Of a stretch of DNA of 6,792 nt, positions 1-6,028 are shown in pieces (positions within the stretch are counted from its first letter, which is position 1; each line of letters opens with the position of its first letter). The notes under the pieces were generated by a model. That model was not told the origin of the DNA. It was given only the letters and a program-made list of their open reading frames with translations, and ran no database searches. Location of the stretch: positions 1-6,792 of the forward strand of contig QHYA01000034.1 of the NCBI GenBank assembly GCA_003223995.1, in the 5' to 3' direction. Made by a program: the position numbers and the translations under genes. This DNA is from Acidobacteriota bacterium (lineage in GTDB: Bacteria; Acidobacteriota; Polarisedimenticolia; QHYA01).

Positions 1-1825
1 AGGGTTGCGCCGGAGGCATCATTCGGGGAGCCTGAGGCCGTTCCGGGCGAAACTCCCGTGGCGCGGGGGATCTTTCGGGTCGGAACTCCCGCGGCGCCGG
101 GGCTCTCTCGGGTCGGAACTCTCGCGGGGCCGGCGCTCTTTCCGCACGGAGCTCTCGCGGCGTTGGGGCTCTTTCCGATCCGAACGCGCCAGGAGGAGCG
201 GCCTCGCGCCGCGGCTGTTCGAGAAGACGGCTCTCGCGCTGACGCCCTTGCCGCTCGTCTCGCGCCGTTGACGAACGGGGCCGATCGGCGTCTCGGAAGA
301 GCCTCCTGAGACGCTCGTCGTCCATCCGGCGATGCTCGCGCGGGTCGCGCCGGTCAGCGAGGGCGGCCTGCCGGCCGTCGGAGCGCGCCGGCTGCGATGC
401 GGCCTCCCTCCCCGAATCCTTCGTCCTGGGATGTGTGCGAGGCGCTCGGGGAGGCGCCTCGTTCTTCTTGCGCTCCGGCGGCGGCGCAACGGCTCGCTCC
501 CGCTCCTGGGGCTTGCGATCCGGCGCAACGGCTCGCTCCCGCTGCTGCGGCGCATTGCCGCCGCGCGGCCCTGCTTGAGGGGCTCCCTCGGTGGCTTGCG
601 GACGCTCGTGGGTCCTGGGTGCCCCTCTTTCCGCCGGTGTTCCGGCCTCCGGTCTCGCGGGTCTTGCTCTTTCCGCAGGTCTTGTTCTTTCCGCGGGCGT
701 TCCTGCCTCCGGTCTTGCTCTCTCCACCGGTCTTCCCCGCTCCGCGGGCGTTCCCGCCTCCGGTCTTGCTCTCTCCGCCGGTCTTCCCCGCTCCGCTGGC
801 GTTCCCGCCTCCGGCCTTGCTCTCTCCGCCGGTCTTCCCCTCTCGACCGGTGTTCGTGTTTCCGGTCTTGCCCTCTCCACCGGTCTTCCCCTCTCCGCGG
901 GCCTGCCAGGCTGGCCCGGCTCGAGCGCGCGCCTTCTCGCCTCGGGGGATGAGGCCGGGCCTTGGTGGCTTCGCTCCGCCGCGCGGGATTGCGCCTGGTG
1001 AAGACCCTCGATCGGTCTGCGCTGCACCTCACGGCGCTGGATCATGGCCAGCGCCCTGCGGTCCTCTTCCCGGAAGCTCTGGCCCGGCTTGACCACGCCC
1101 TTGAGGGGCAGCCTGCCCGGGGCGGACGTCCGCAGGGCGGCTCGCTCGATCTCCGCCCGGTGGCGAGCCAGATCGAGGACTCGCGTCCGTGCGGCCGGGT
1201 CCCTGACGATCGCGTGAGGCGCAATGGGAACCGCCTGGCGGACGATCACGCCCTGATTGATCTGGGTCACGTTCACGTTCTTGACCACGACCCTGGTGAC
1301 GTTGTTCACCACGATCTGGTTATAGGGGACGAAACTCCAGACCCGAGGGTCGCATCCGAACCCGCCGATGGAGAAGCCGATGTGAATGAAAGCCGGCCGA
1401 TCGTAGAAATCGAGCGGGCACCATCCGACGTAGGTCGGCCCGTAATACCAGGACACCCAGGAACCCGAGAAGACGTGTCCAGGGACCCAGACCCAGCCGA
1501 TCGAAGCGGCGAACGACCAGCGGCCATAGTGGTAGGGAGCCCAGCCCCAAGGTTCATAGGAGGACCAGTAGTACCCGTAGGGTCCATAGACCCAGCGTCC
1601 GTAGTAGTAGGGCCTCCAGTCCGCCCCGACGCCGTACGGATACCAGCAGTAGCCGTAGTCGGGAACGGAGACCCACCGCCCGTAGCCCGAAAGCTCTCCT
1701 GCGTAGGGAGCGACCTCATCGGGAATCCGCTCGTAATCGACCCCCTCGCCGGGACGCGATTCCTCCTCTCCGTACCGCCCCTGGCCCTCTCCGTACTGCC
1801 CCTGGCCCCCGCCGTAACGCCCCTT
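1..1825 (-). CDS. DUF6600-like Tyr/Trp-rich block and repeat tail, C-terminal part of the same frameshifted gene (runs off left edge)
   Basis: This frame is open for 608 codons from 1825 to the left window edge and has no plausible start of its own near its beginning, so it reads as the continuation of the FecR protein (over 840 residues after correction, C-terminus not seen). Corrected residues about 235-255 are KGRYGGG-type heptads. Residues about 281-401 are a Tyr/Trp/Gly block (GRWVYGPYGYYWSSYEPWGW, then APYHYGRWSF and GWVWVPGHVF), the pattern I know from DUF6600 proteins, which commonly follow FecR domains. Residues about 403-430 are Val/Asn-rich (VVNNVTRVVVKNVNVTQINQ). The remaining roughly 400 residues are an Arg/Glu/Pro/Ala-rich, probably disordered tail with two tandem arrays (residues about 542-633 and 784-838). 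The protein is presumably exported to the periplasm or surface. Function is unknown; structural, envelope-binding or polyanion-binding roles are guesses. The repeat arrays keep several frames open on both strands, but only this frame is continuous with the domain part. Confidence 0.85.
11..175 (-). repeat. 33-bp tandem repeat array encoding an 11-residue unit
   Basis: Five units start at 175, 142, 109, 76 and 43 on the coding strand, each 33 bp. They read ERAPTPRELRA, ERAPAPREFRP, ERAPAPREFRP, ERSPAPREFRP and the degenerate ERPQAPRMMPP. Divergence at both ends and near-identity in the middle is typical of an array growing by slippage or unequal exchange. It lies in the disordered tail of the FecR/DUF6600 protein and differs in unit length from the 51-bp array. 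Confidence 0.9.
626..901 (-). repeat. 51-bp tandem repeat array encoding a 17-residue Arg/Glu/Pro/Ala unit
   Basis: On the coding strand, units in register start at 874, 823, 772, 721 and 670, exactly 51 bp apart. The unit is RARPEAGTPAERGRPAE with substitutions (PAE/PVE, RGR/RTR, EAG/ETR). The flanks hold partial units, and the register slips after the copy at 670, where ARPARPEAG suggests loss of part of a unit. Inside each unit is a shorter PAER(G/A)RP motif, so the array grew from a six- or seven-residue module. Copy number may vary between strains and may be collapsed in short-read assemblies. Confidence 0.9.
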
Positions 1826-2525
1826 TCAGAAAAACGGAGCCTCTGTCGCCAACGACCTCCACCTCTCCCTGCGAGGAAACCGCCGAAACGCGCGTCGAGT
1901 CATCGGCGACATCGATCCTATAGAGCCCGGGGCGGTCGACGTATGCGGAGGCGGAAGGGGTGTCCACCTGAAGGAGGGTCTCGCGCTGCTTGGCGCCAGC
2001 CGGCACGTCCACGAACAGGCTCCCCGATGACAGGCCGAGGATGCTCGAAGTCTCGATCTTTCCGTAAGGGTCGACGAGTGTGCGGAATTCGAGAGAGCTA
2101 TTCTGATCTATGCGCACCATCGAGCCGTCGGCGAGCTGGAACTCCGCCAGCGCGCCGGGCTCGCTGCTGACCTTGTCCCCCTCGAAAACGGGTGTGTTCA
2201 AGGTCGCCTGCTCGGTTCCCTGCTCCGAAGCACGCTCGATGGTGAGTGTTCCTCTCAGATATCGGATCCGCGCTGCCGTGCCCGGATCCGGCAGGTCGCC
2301 GGTCTGGTCTTCATTACTATTGCGATCCTGACTATTGCGATCCAGCCCCCGATCGTCCTGGACCTCGCCGCGGTCGTCGTACCGCCCGGGCTCTTCGAAG
2401 TAGGATGATTGGTCCTGCTGGGCCCGTAAAGAGGAGCCGCGGTCCTGATAGGCGGCAAGGGGAGAGCTGCCTGGAGGCGCGATAAGGAGCGCGCCGAGGG
2501 CGGTGATGAGGAGGGGTGATTTCAT
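1716..2525 (-). CDS. FecR-domain exported protein, N-terminal part of a frameshifted gene
   Basis: As written this frame gives 269 residues, but only about the first 234 look genuine. Residues 1-25 form a signal peptide (MKSPLLITALGALLIAPPGS onward, likely cleaved after LAA). Residues 26-82 are a polar linker rich in Asp, Gln, Asn and Arg. Residues about 84-225 resemble a FecR domain: a YLRGTLTIER strand, FEGDKVSSEPGALAEFQLAD, then DGSMVRIDQNSSLEFRTL, the usual GD-V-T/S ... DGS pattern. FecR-like domains in exported proteins without a TonB partner are thought to be extracytoplasmic beta-structures of uncertain role. After K234 the frame turns into low-complexity RRGPGAVRRGPGAV and stops at 1716, while another frame carries on the protein (next entry). 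The start at 2525 has AGGA five to seven bases upstream and begins directly with the signal peptide. An in-frame ATG at 2543 would add six residues and cannot be excluded. The gene is transcribed divergently from the cNMP-binding gene. No iron-sensing sigma factor or TonB receptor lies nearby, so a role in iron uptake is not supported. Confidence 0.85.
   Translation of the reverse strand: MKSPLLITALGALLIAPPGSSPLAAYQDRGSSLRAQQDQSSYFEEPGRYDDRGEVQDDRGLDRNSQDRNSNEDQTGDLPDPGTAARIRYLRGTLTIERASEQGTEQATLNTPVFEGDKVSSEPGALAEFQLADGSMVRIDQNSSLEFRTLVDPYGKIETSSILGLSSGSLFVDVPAGAKQRETLLQVDTPSASAYVDRPGLYRIDVADDSTRVSAVSSQGEVEVVGDRGSVFLKGALRRGPGAVRRGPGAVRRGGIASRRGGRLRADSR
1770..1829 (-). repeat. Three 21-bp tandem repeats encoding Gly/Gln/Tyr heptads
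   Basis: Copies begin (plus-strand coordinates) at 1770, 1791 and 1812 with CCGTACCGCC, CCGTACTGCC and CCGTAACGCC. The first two copies are nearly identical over 21 bp; the third matches for about 13 bp and then diverges. They encode heptads of the form (K/Q)G(R/Q)YG(G/E)(G/E). The third copy borders the frameshift point. Confidence 0.8.
1820..1826 (-). other. Frameshift point in the FecR/DUF6600 gene
   Basis: On the coding strand the sequence reads CTG AAA GGG GCG TTA in the FecR frame. The downstream frame reads CGT TAC GGC GGG. Switching frames earlier is impossible because the downstream frame has a TGA at 1828-1826. Switching later would spoil the first of three heptads (KGRYGGG, QGQYGEG, QGRYGEE), which are in register only if the downstream frame already applies at CGT (1819-1817). 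The extra base is therefore in the AAAGGGG run. Removing one A or G gives LKGRYGGG. It is most simply a sequencing/assembly indel or a recent mutation. Confidence 0.8.
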
Positions 2526-2558
2526 ATGTATCCTGCTAGGCATGGCCCGTCTCCACTC

Positions 2559-2578
2559 GGGGACATTCTCTATTCCCC
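2559..2578. promoter_or_regulatory. Small dyad upstream of the FecR gene, possible operator
   Basis: GGGGA (2559-2563) and TCCCC (2574-2578) are inverted arms around a 10-bp AT-richer centre, 34 bp upstream of the FecR gene start. The spacing of one helical turn and a half would suit a dimeric regulator, but the arms are only 5 bp and could be chance. Confidence 0.2.
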
Positions 2579-2735
2579 ATCCAGCATTCTTGCCAGAACC
2601 ATGCCGGATGCCGGGTCCCCGGAATACCAGGAAATGTCCGCACTTCCCGGCGCTTTTCCGGCTGCCGTCCGGCCATGAAGGCGCTTGGGGGACCTCGAAG
2701 TCGTCCGCTGCAGGCGACAACCGGCGCTTTGGCAA

Positions 2736-2764
2736 TTGACCCCGCCTTGCTGAGGCTGTAGTTT
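2736..2764 (+). promoter_or_regulatory. Candidate sigma70-type promoter for the cNMP-binding gene
   Basis: TTGACC (2736-2741), a 17-bp spacer and TAGTTT (2759-2764) fit a -35/-10 pair; the -10 box keeps the key first T, second A and last T. Transcription would start near 2771, leaving a leader of roughly 25 nt that contains the strong ribosome binding site AGGAGGAGG (2781-2789). The rest of the 271-bp divergent region (2526-2796) holds no gene. No equally good promoter was found for the minus-strand FecR gene. Confidence 0.45.
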
Positions 2765-2796
2765 CATGATCGAACTTCCCAGGAGGAGGTCGAGAG

Positions 2797-3537
2797 GTGT
2801 TGGACACGTGGCTGACCGGAAGGCGAGCGAAGGGAAAAGGCGGGCTTATCGGCAACGACGCTCCGCCCGAGCCGGACCCTCACGAATCGACGATTCAGCG
2901 AGCTAGCGCCCTGGCGCGAGCGGGCAAGATCCGCGAGGCGGCGGAGGGCTACCGCGAGGCGGCCCAGGGATTCCTCTCCAGCGGCCGGCCCATCCAGGCG
3001 ATCGCAGCGGCCTTCGAGGCCGCCTGGCTCGATCCGCACTCGGACTTCCCGGCCGATGAGGCCGTGAAAGTCGCCAGGGCCATCGTCTCGCCGGTCCAGC
3101 GGGCCGCCGGCCAGGAACTGATCGCGGAGCTCGACCCTCGCGCAAGGGAGGCGCTGGTGTGGAAACTTCATCCCGTCTCGTACGGACGGGATGAGCTTGT
3201 GGCACGGGAAGGGGACCCGTCCGAGGCCTGCTGGTTCGTCGCGAAAGGGCGCCTGCGAGCCACACGGATGGGGCGGCTTGGCTCCCCGGCAACTGTCGGG
3301 CTGGTCGGGCCTGGCGAGCTGGTCGGAGAATCCTCGCTCATCGCCGGCCTTCGCAGACGTGCGACCCTCGTCACCTTGGAACCGACGGACCTGCTGGAAC
3401 TGCGGAGAGCGGACCTCGAAGAGCTCTGCGGAGCCTACCCGAGCCTGAAGGACGCCTTCGAGCGGCTCCAGCGCGGGAGGGATGACCGGCGCAGCAGGGG
3501 TGACCGTCGCGGGGGCCAGGCGCATATCGCTGCCTGA
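2797..3537 (+). CDS. TPR-like / cyclic nucleotide-binding domain protein
   Basis: This 246-residue, probably cytoplasmic protein has two parts. Residues about 31-100 are helical and TPR-like (STIQRASALARAGKIREAAE, then GYREAAQGFLSSGRPIQAIA and AAFEAAWLDP, the A-x-x-G-x-x-x-A-A-x-x-Y pattern). Residues about 112-225 form a CRP-type cyclic nucleotide-binding fold. Its phosphate-binding cassette is VGESSLIAGLRRRAT (176-190), where E178 and R188 align with the CRP residues that contact the ribose and phosphate, so ligand binding is plausible. No helix-turn-helix, kinase or channel domain follows; the chain ends in an Arg/Asp/Gly tail (RLQRGRDDRRSRGDRRGG). It therefore looks like a sensor or adaptor that acts through its TPR part. 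The start is GTG, seven bases after AGGAGGAGG; a TTG one codon later is the alternative. It is divergent from the FecR gene and upstream of def-fmt. The ligand (cAMP, cGMP or none) cannot be told from sequence. Confidence 0.88.
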   Translation: MLDTWLTGRRAKGKGGLIGNDAPPEPDPHESTIQRASALARAGKIREAAEGYREAAQGFLSSGRPIQAIAAAFEAAWLDPHSDFPADEAVKVARAIVSPVQRAAGQELIAELDPRAREALVWKLHPVSYGRDELVAREGDPSEACWFVAKGRLRATRMGRLGSPATVGLVGPGELVGESSLIAGLRRRATLVTLEPTDLLELRRADLEELCGAYPSLKDAFERLQRGRDDRRSRGDRRGGQAHIAA

Positions 3538-3575
3538 TCCCCCCTGCTGTTCCCTTTTTCTCGCCAGCGACGGTC
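3492..3575 (+). terminator. Interleaved inverted repeats spanning the stop codon; possible terminator or pseudoknot
   Basis: Two perfect 9-bp inverted pairs interleave. CAGCAGGGG (3492-3500) pairs with CCCCTGCTG (3541-3549), and GACCGTCGC (3502-3510) pairs with GCGACGGTC (3567-3575). Inside the first pair is a smaller hairpin, CAGGCG (3517-3522) with TGCCTG (3531-3536). The first stem is followed by TTCCCTTTTTCT, which resembles a weak U-tract, so it may terminate the cNMP-binding transcript. The A-B-A'-B' order means both stems together would make a pseudoknot. The 5' arms lie in the last codons of the gene. Confidence 0.35.
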
Positions 3576-3591
3576 GCAGGCTCGTTTCCCT

Positions 3592-3632
3592 CTTCGTCTT
3601 CGTGGCTTCGCGGTCTTCGCGGTTTTCGCGCC
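3592..3632 (+). repeat. Short 9-bp-period CTTCGCGGT array in the spacer before def
   Basis: The units are CTTCGTGG (3598), CTTCGCGGT (3606), CTTCGCGGT (3615) and TTTCGCGCC (3624), preceded by TCTTCGT. The array lies wholly between genes. Similar CTTCGTGG/CTTCGCGG strings occur between genes of many environmental bacteria as far as I recall, with no agreed function. The array cannot be read as a continuation of either neighbouring gene. Confidence 0.6.
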
Positions 3633-3676
3633 TCCCTCTTCTTGCAAGACACCATCTTGAAGGAAAATGAGCGGGC

Positions 3677-4210
3677 ATGGCGATCCGGCCGATCGTGAAG
3701 TATCCCGAGCAGGTCCTTCTTCGGCCCACCCGGCTGGTGGCCGAGATCACCCCTGAGATTCGCGCGCTCGTCGAGGACATGTGGGAGACGATGTACGACG
3801 CGCCGGGCGTGGGGCTCGCCGCGAACCAGATCGGCGTGGGCCTGCGGATCGCCGTGATCGACACGACCTCCTCCCAAGACCCAGGAATGCGGAAGATCGT
3901 TCTCATCAATCCCGAGGTGCTGGAGACGCGAGGGCGCCTGAACGAGGAGGAGGGCTGTCTGTCCCTGCCGGGTTTCACCGAGACCGTCCTCCGCCCGTCG
4001 TGGGCGAAGGTGCGGGCGTCGGATCTGGAAGGGAAGACGTTCTTTGCCGAAGGGGAAGGGCTGCTGGCTCGCGCGTTGATCCACGAGACAGATCACCTCG
4101 ACGGCCGGGTCTTCATCGACCGGTTGAGCTCTCTCAAACGCGACCTCATCCGGCGCAAGATCCGCAAGAGGCAAAGGGCAGGGGACTGGCCGGCAGCCGC
4201 GAGCGGCTGA
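3677..4210 (+). CDS. def: Peptide deformylase
   Basis: This enzyme removes the formyl group from the N-terminal methionine of new proteins as they leave the ribosome. It uses a metal ion (usually Fe2+). All three family motifs are present in 177 residues, a normal length: GVGLAANQ (44-51), EEGCLSLPG (91-99) and HETDHLDG (136-143). Metal ligands are C94, H136 and H140, and E137 is the catalytic acid/base. The residue before the HExxH motif is Ile rather than the frequent Gln, a change I believe occurs in other functional members. The C-terminus is a basic helix (RRKIRKRQR), as in ribosome-associated type 1 deformylases. The start ATG at 3677 follows AAGGAA at 3660-3665, a rather long spacing; no in-frame start lies closer upstream. 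The stop codon overlaps the fmt start, giving the classic def-fmt operon. Functional identity is essentially certain. Confidence 0.97.
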   Translation: MAIRPIVKYPEQVLLRPTRLVAEITPEIRALVEDMWETMYDAPGVGLAANQIGVGLRIAVIDTTSSQDPGMRKIVLINPEVLETRGRLNEEEGCLSLPGFTETVLRPSWAKVRASDLEGKTFFAEGEGLLARALIHETDHLDGRVFIDRLSSLKRDLIRRKIRKRQRAGDWPAAASG

Positions 4211-5175
4211 TGCGGGCAGTCTTTTTCGGCACGCCCGAGTGGGCCGTGCCATCCCTGGACGCGCTGGCCGCGTCCCAGCACGAAATCCTCGCGGTCGTCA
4301 CCCAGCCCGACCGCCGCTCCTCGCGGCGGGGCTCTCCCGCTCCTCCTCCCGTGGCCCAGCGCGCCCAGCAGCTCGGGCTCGAGCTGCACCAGCCGCTGAC
4401 GGTGAAAAGCCCGGAGTTCCGCGAGTGGCTCCGCCGGAAGGAGGCGGACCTCGGAGTGGTCGTCGCCTACGGCGAGATCCTCCCACGTCCGCTGCTGGAG
4501 GTTCCGCCGCGGGGCTTCGTCAACCTCCACTTCTCGCTGCTGCCCCGCTACAGGGGCGCGGCGCCCGTCCAGTGGGCGATCGCATCCGGGGAAGAGGTGA
4601 CGGGCGTCACGACGATGGCGATCCGGCCGCGTCTGGATGCCGGGGAGATCTACCTGCAGAAAGAGGTCCCGATCGAGGCGGGGGAGACCGCTTCCTCGCT
4701 CGGAAGACGGCTCGCCTCGATCGGCGCACAGCTCCTGCGGGAAACGCTGGACCGCATGCAGCGCGGCGATCTCTCGTCCCGACCCCAGGACGAGAGCCGC
4801 GCGACCTACGCCCCGAGCCTCACCAAGCAGGACGGCCGGGTGGACTGGAGCTGGACGGGCGGGGTCATCGCTCGCCGGGTCCTGGGGTTCGACCCCTGGC
4901 CGGGATGCACGACATCGGTGCGCGGCCGCGAGATGCGCCTGCTGGAGGTCGATGTGGAGCCGGCCTCCGAGAAAGCCGGCTCTCCGGAGCGGGCTGAAGC
5001 GGGCGAGCTTGCGCCCGGCACTGTCCTCGGCCTGTCGGACGGCGCGCTGCGCGTGCTTTGCGGGGAGGGAAGCGTGCTGCTCGTCCGGAAGCTGCAGTTC
5101 GAAGGGGGCCGCCCCATGACGGGACGGGAGGCCGTCAACGGCCGCCTGATCGCTGCCGGAGACGTCTTGGGCTGA
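4210..5175 (+). CDS. fmt: Methionyl-tRNA formyltransferase
   Basis: Fmt transfers a formyl group from 10-formyltetrahydrofolate to Met-tRNA(fMet), the step that Def later undoes. The 321-residue protein has the full two-domain layout. The N-terminal formyltransferase domain carries FFGTPEWAVPSL (5-16), VTQPDRRSSRRG (30-41), VVVAYGEILP (83-92) and NLHFSLLPRYRGAAPVQ (105-121). Catalytic residues by alignment are N105, H107 and D143 (in LDAGE, 142-146). The linker and C-terminal tRNA-binding domain begin near ATYAPSLTKQDGRVDW (198-213) and include RVLGFDPWPG (223-232). The ATG overlaps the def stop as TGATG, so translation is probably coupled; no strong ribosome binding site of its own is visible. 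The reading frame stays open upstream into def, but the protein similarity begins exactly at this ATG. The gene ends facing the DUF72 gene. Confidence 0.97.
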   Translation: MRAVFFGTPEWAVPSLDALAASQHEILAVVTQPDRRSSRRGSPAPPPVAQRAQQLGLELHQPLTVKSPEFREWLRRKEADLGVVVAYGEILPRPLLEVPPRGFVNLHFSLLPRYRGAAPVQWAIASGEEVTGVTTMAIRPRLDAGEIYLQKEVPIEAGETASSLGRRLASIGAQLLRETLDRMQRGDLSSRPQDESRATYAPSLTKQDGRVDWSWTGGVIARRVLGFDPWPGCTTSVRGREMRLLEVDVEPASEKAGSPERAEAGELAPGTVLGLSDGALRVLCGEGSVLLVRKLQFEGGRPMTGREAVNGRLIAAGDVLG

Positions 5176-5226
5176 TCTCGCTCTCCGGCCAGCCAGTCAA
5201 GCCGGTCACTCCTCGTAGGGCGTGTC

Positions 5227-5250
5227 TGTCGTCCACGGTGTGTCGTCCAC
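5227..5250. repeat. Pair of 10-bp direct repeats between convergent genes
   Basis: TGTCGTCCAC occurs at 5227-5236 and again at 5241-5250, separated by GGTG, and the second copy is followed by CCGGTG. This is the only ordered sequence in the fmt-DUF72 gap besides two weak hairpins. It may be a small slippage duplication. Confidence 0.5.
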
Positions 5251-5257
5251 CCGGTGA

Positions 5258-5278
5258 TTTCAGCTCTTTCAGCTGAGG
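5258..5278. terminator. Weak hairpin at the convergent gene ends
   Basis: TCAGCT (5260-5265) pairs with AGCTGA (5271-5276) around a five-base loop, with two further G-T pairs possible outside. The DUF72 stop codon lies within it. No U-run follows on either strand, so it is at best a weak bidirectional terminator. A second 5-bp stem (5185-5189 with 5201-5205) lies just after fmt. Confidence 0.25.
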
Positions 5279-5973
5279 CCTTGCGACAGCTCCAGGGCGA
5301 TCCGGGGGGCGTCGGGATTCCCCTCATGCTTGATGTAGGCGAATACGTCGATCCCTTCGTCAACCCAGCCGCGGATCCGCTCTCTCCACTCCCCGAGGCC
5401 TTCGGGCGTGTAGTTCGACCTGCGCAGGCGCACGTAGGCGAGCTTCGCCGTCAGCAGCACAGGAGTCGTGTGGTCGTCGGCGTCGTGGATGCAGAGCCCT
5501 GCGTTGTGGTCCCGCAGCAGTTGGTAGGTCTCGTCCGTGAACCACGACTCGTGGCGGAACTCGAAGGCGAGGGGAAGATCGGGAGGCAGCGCCGCCAGGA
5601 AGCTCTCGAGTTTCTGTGAGTCAGACCGGAAGTACGGTGGAAGCTGGAACAGCAGGACGCCGAGACGGCTTTCCAGGTGCGACACGATGCCTACGAGGTA
5701 GGTGAGGGCCTCGGAGGGGGTCTTCAGGCGTTCCCGGGGAGTGATCTTCTGCGAGCCCTTGATCGCGAACCGGAAGGTCTCGCCTGTCGCGGCCTTCCAC
5801 CCCTCGATCGTCTTCGCGTTCGGCATGCGGTAGAAGGTGTAGTCGATCTCGACGCTGCTGAATCGGGAGGCATAGAAGGAGAGGAAACCCTTCTCGGACA
5901 GGTCTTCAGGATAGAAGGAGGGCCTCCACTCCTTGTAGCTGAAGCCAGACGTCCCGATACAGGCCCGCGCCAT
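5269..5973 (-). CDS. DUF72 (YecE-like) family protein
   Basis: The 234-residue protein has the full set of DUF72 signatures in order: CIGTSGFSYKEW (5-16), FYP (20-22), FSSVEIDYTFYRMP (38-51), a FRFAIKGSQKIT strand (67-78), LGVLLFQLPPYF (104-115), FEFRHESW (137-144), YVRLRRSNY (180-188) and a late FAYIKHEGNPDAP (211-223). The fold is known to be a TIM-barrel. The biochemical role is not established; proposals link it to nucleic-acid metabolism because of context in other genomes, and nothing here tests this. The usual late motif is YFNN(H)..G.A..NA; here it is AYIKHEGNPDAP, a mild variant. The length is near the lower end for the family. The ATG at 5973 follows a purine-rich AAAAGAGCGAAG. It sits 55 bp downstream of the propeller gene on the same strand, so the two may share a transcript. 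It converges on fmt. Confidence 0.92.
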   Translation of the reverse strand: MARACIGTSGFSYKEWRPSFYPEDLSEKGFLSFYASRFSSVEIDYTFYRMPNAKTIEGWKAATGETFRFAIKGSQKITPRERLKTPSEALTYLVGIVSHLESRLGVLLFQLPPYFRSDSQKLESFLAALPPDLPLAFEFRHESWFTDETYQLLRDHNAGLCIHDADDHTTPVLLTAKLAYVRLRRSNYTPEGLGEWRERIRGWVDEGIDVFAYIKHEGNPDAPRIALELSQGLS

Positions 5974-6028
5974 CTTCGCTCTTTTCGAAGGGAGGTATGA
6001 GACCTCAGTCGATCGGGCCGCCGGATTC

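Noticed and set aside
19..1032. Open frame of 337 codons on the minus strand within the repeat tail
   Set aside because: It overlaps the tail in another phase. It stays open because the repeat units are multiples of three and the region is GC-rich, and its protein (RRREQDRRRERP type) has no domain.
1306..1719. Minus-strand open frame overlapping the Tyr/Trp block
   Set aside because: It is the third phase of the same region; its Ser/Thr/Gly-rich product lacks family features, whereas the overlapping frame gives the DUF6600-like pattern.
397..2170. Long plus-strand open frames antisense to the FecR/DUF6600 gene
   Set aside because: They mirror the coding strand of a convincing domain protein, have no recognisable motif, and their Pro/Leu/Phe repeats are just the complement of the Arg/Glu/Pro repeats.
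2589..2603. TGGCAAGAATGC (minus strand) as a sigma54 promoter
   Set aside because: The GG-to-GC spacing is seven bases, not the required ten.
2526..2855. Upstream extension of the FecR frame to 2855
   Set aside because: The extra 110 residues run through the divergent promoter and into the cNMP-binding gene, and the signal peptide begins at 2525.
3667..3756. Out-of-frame ATG ten bases before def giving a 29-codon overlapping peptide
   Set aside because: The AAGGAA motif is only a few bases from this ATG, too near for good initiation, and the peptide has no recognisable feature.
3781..4209. Upstream extension of the fmt frame into def
   Set aside because: The extension is Arg/Gly-rich shadow of def, and Fmt similarity starts at the ATG at 4210.
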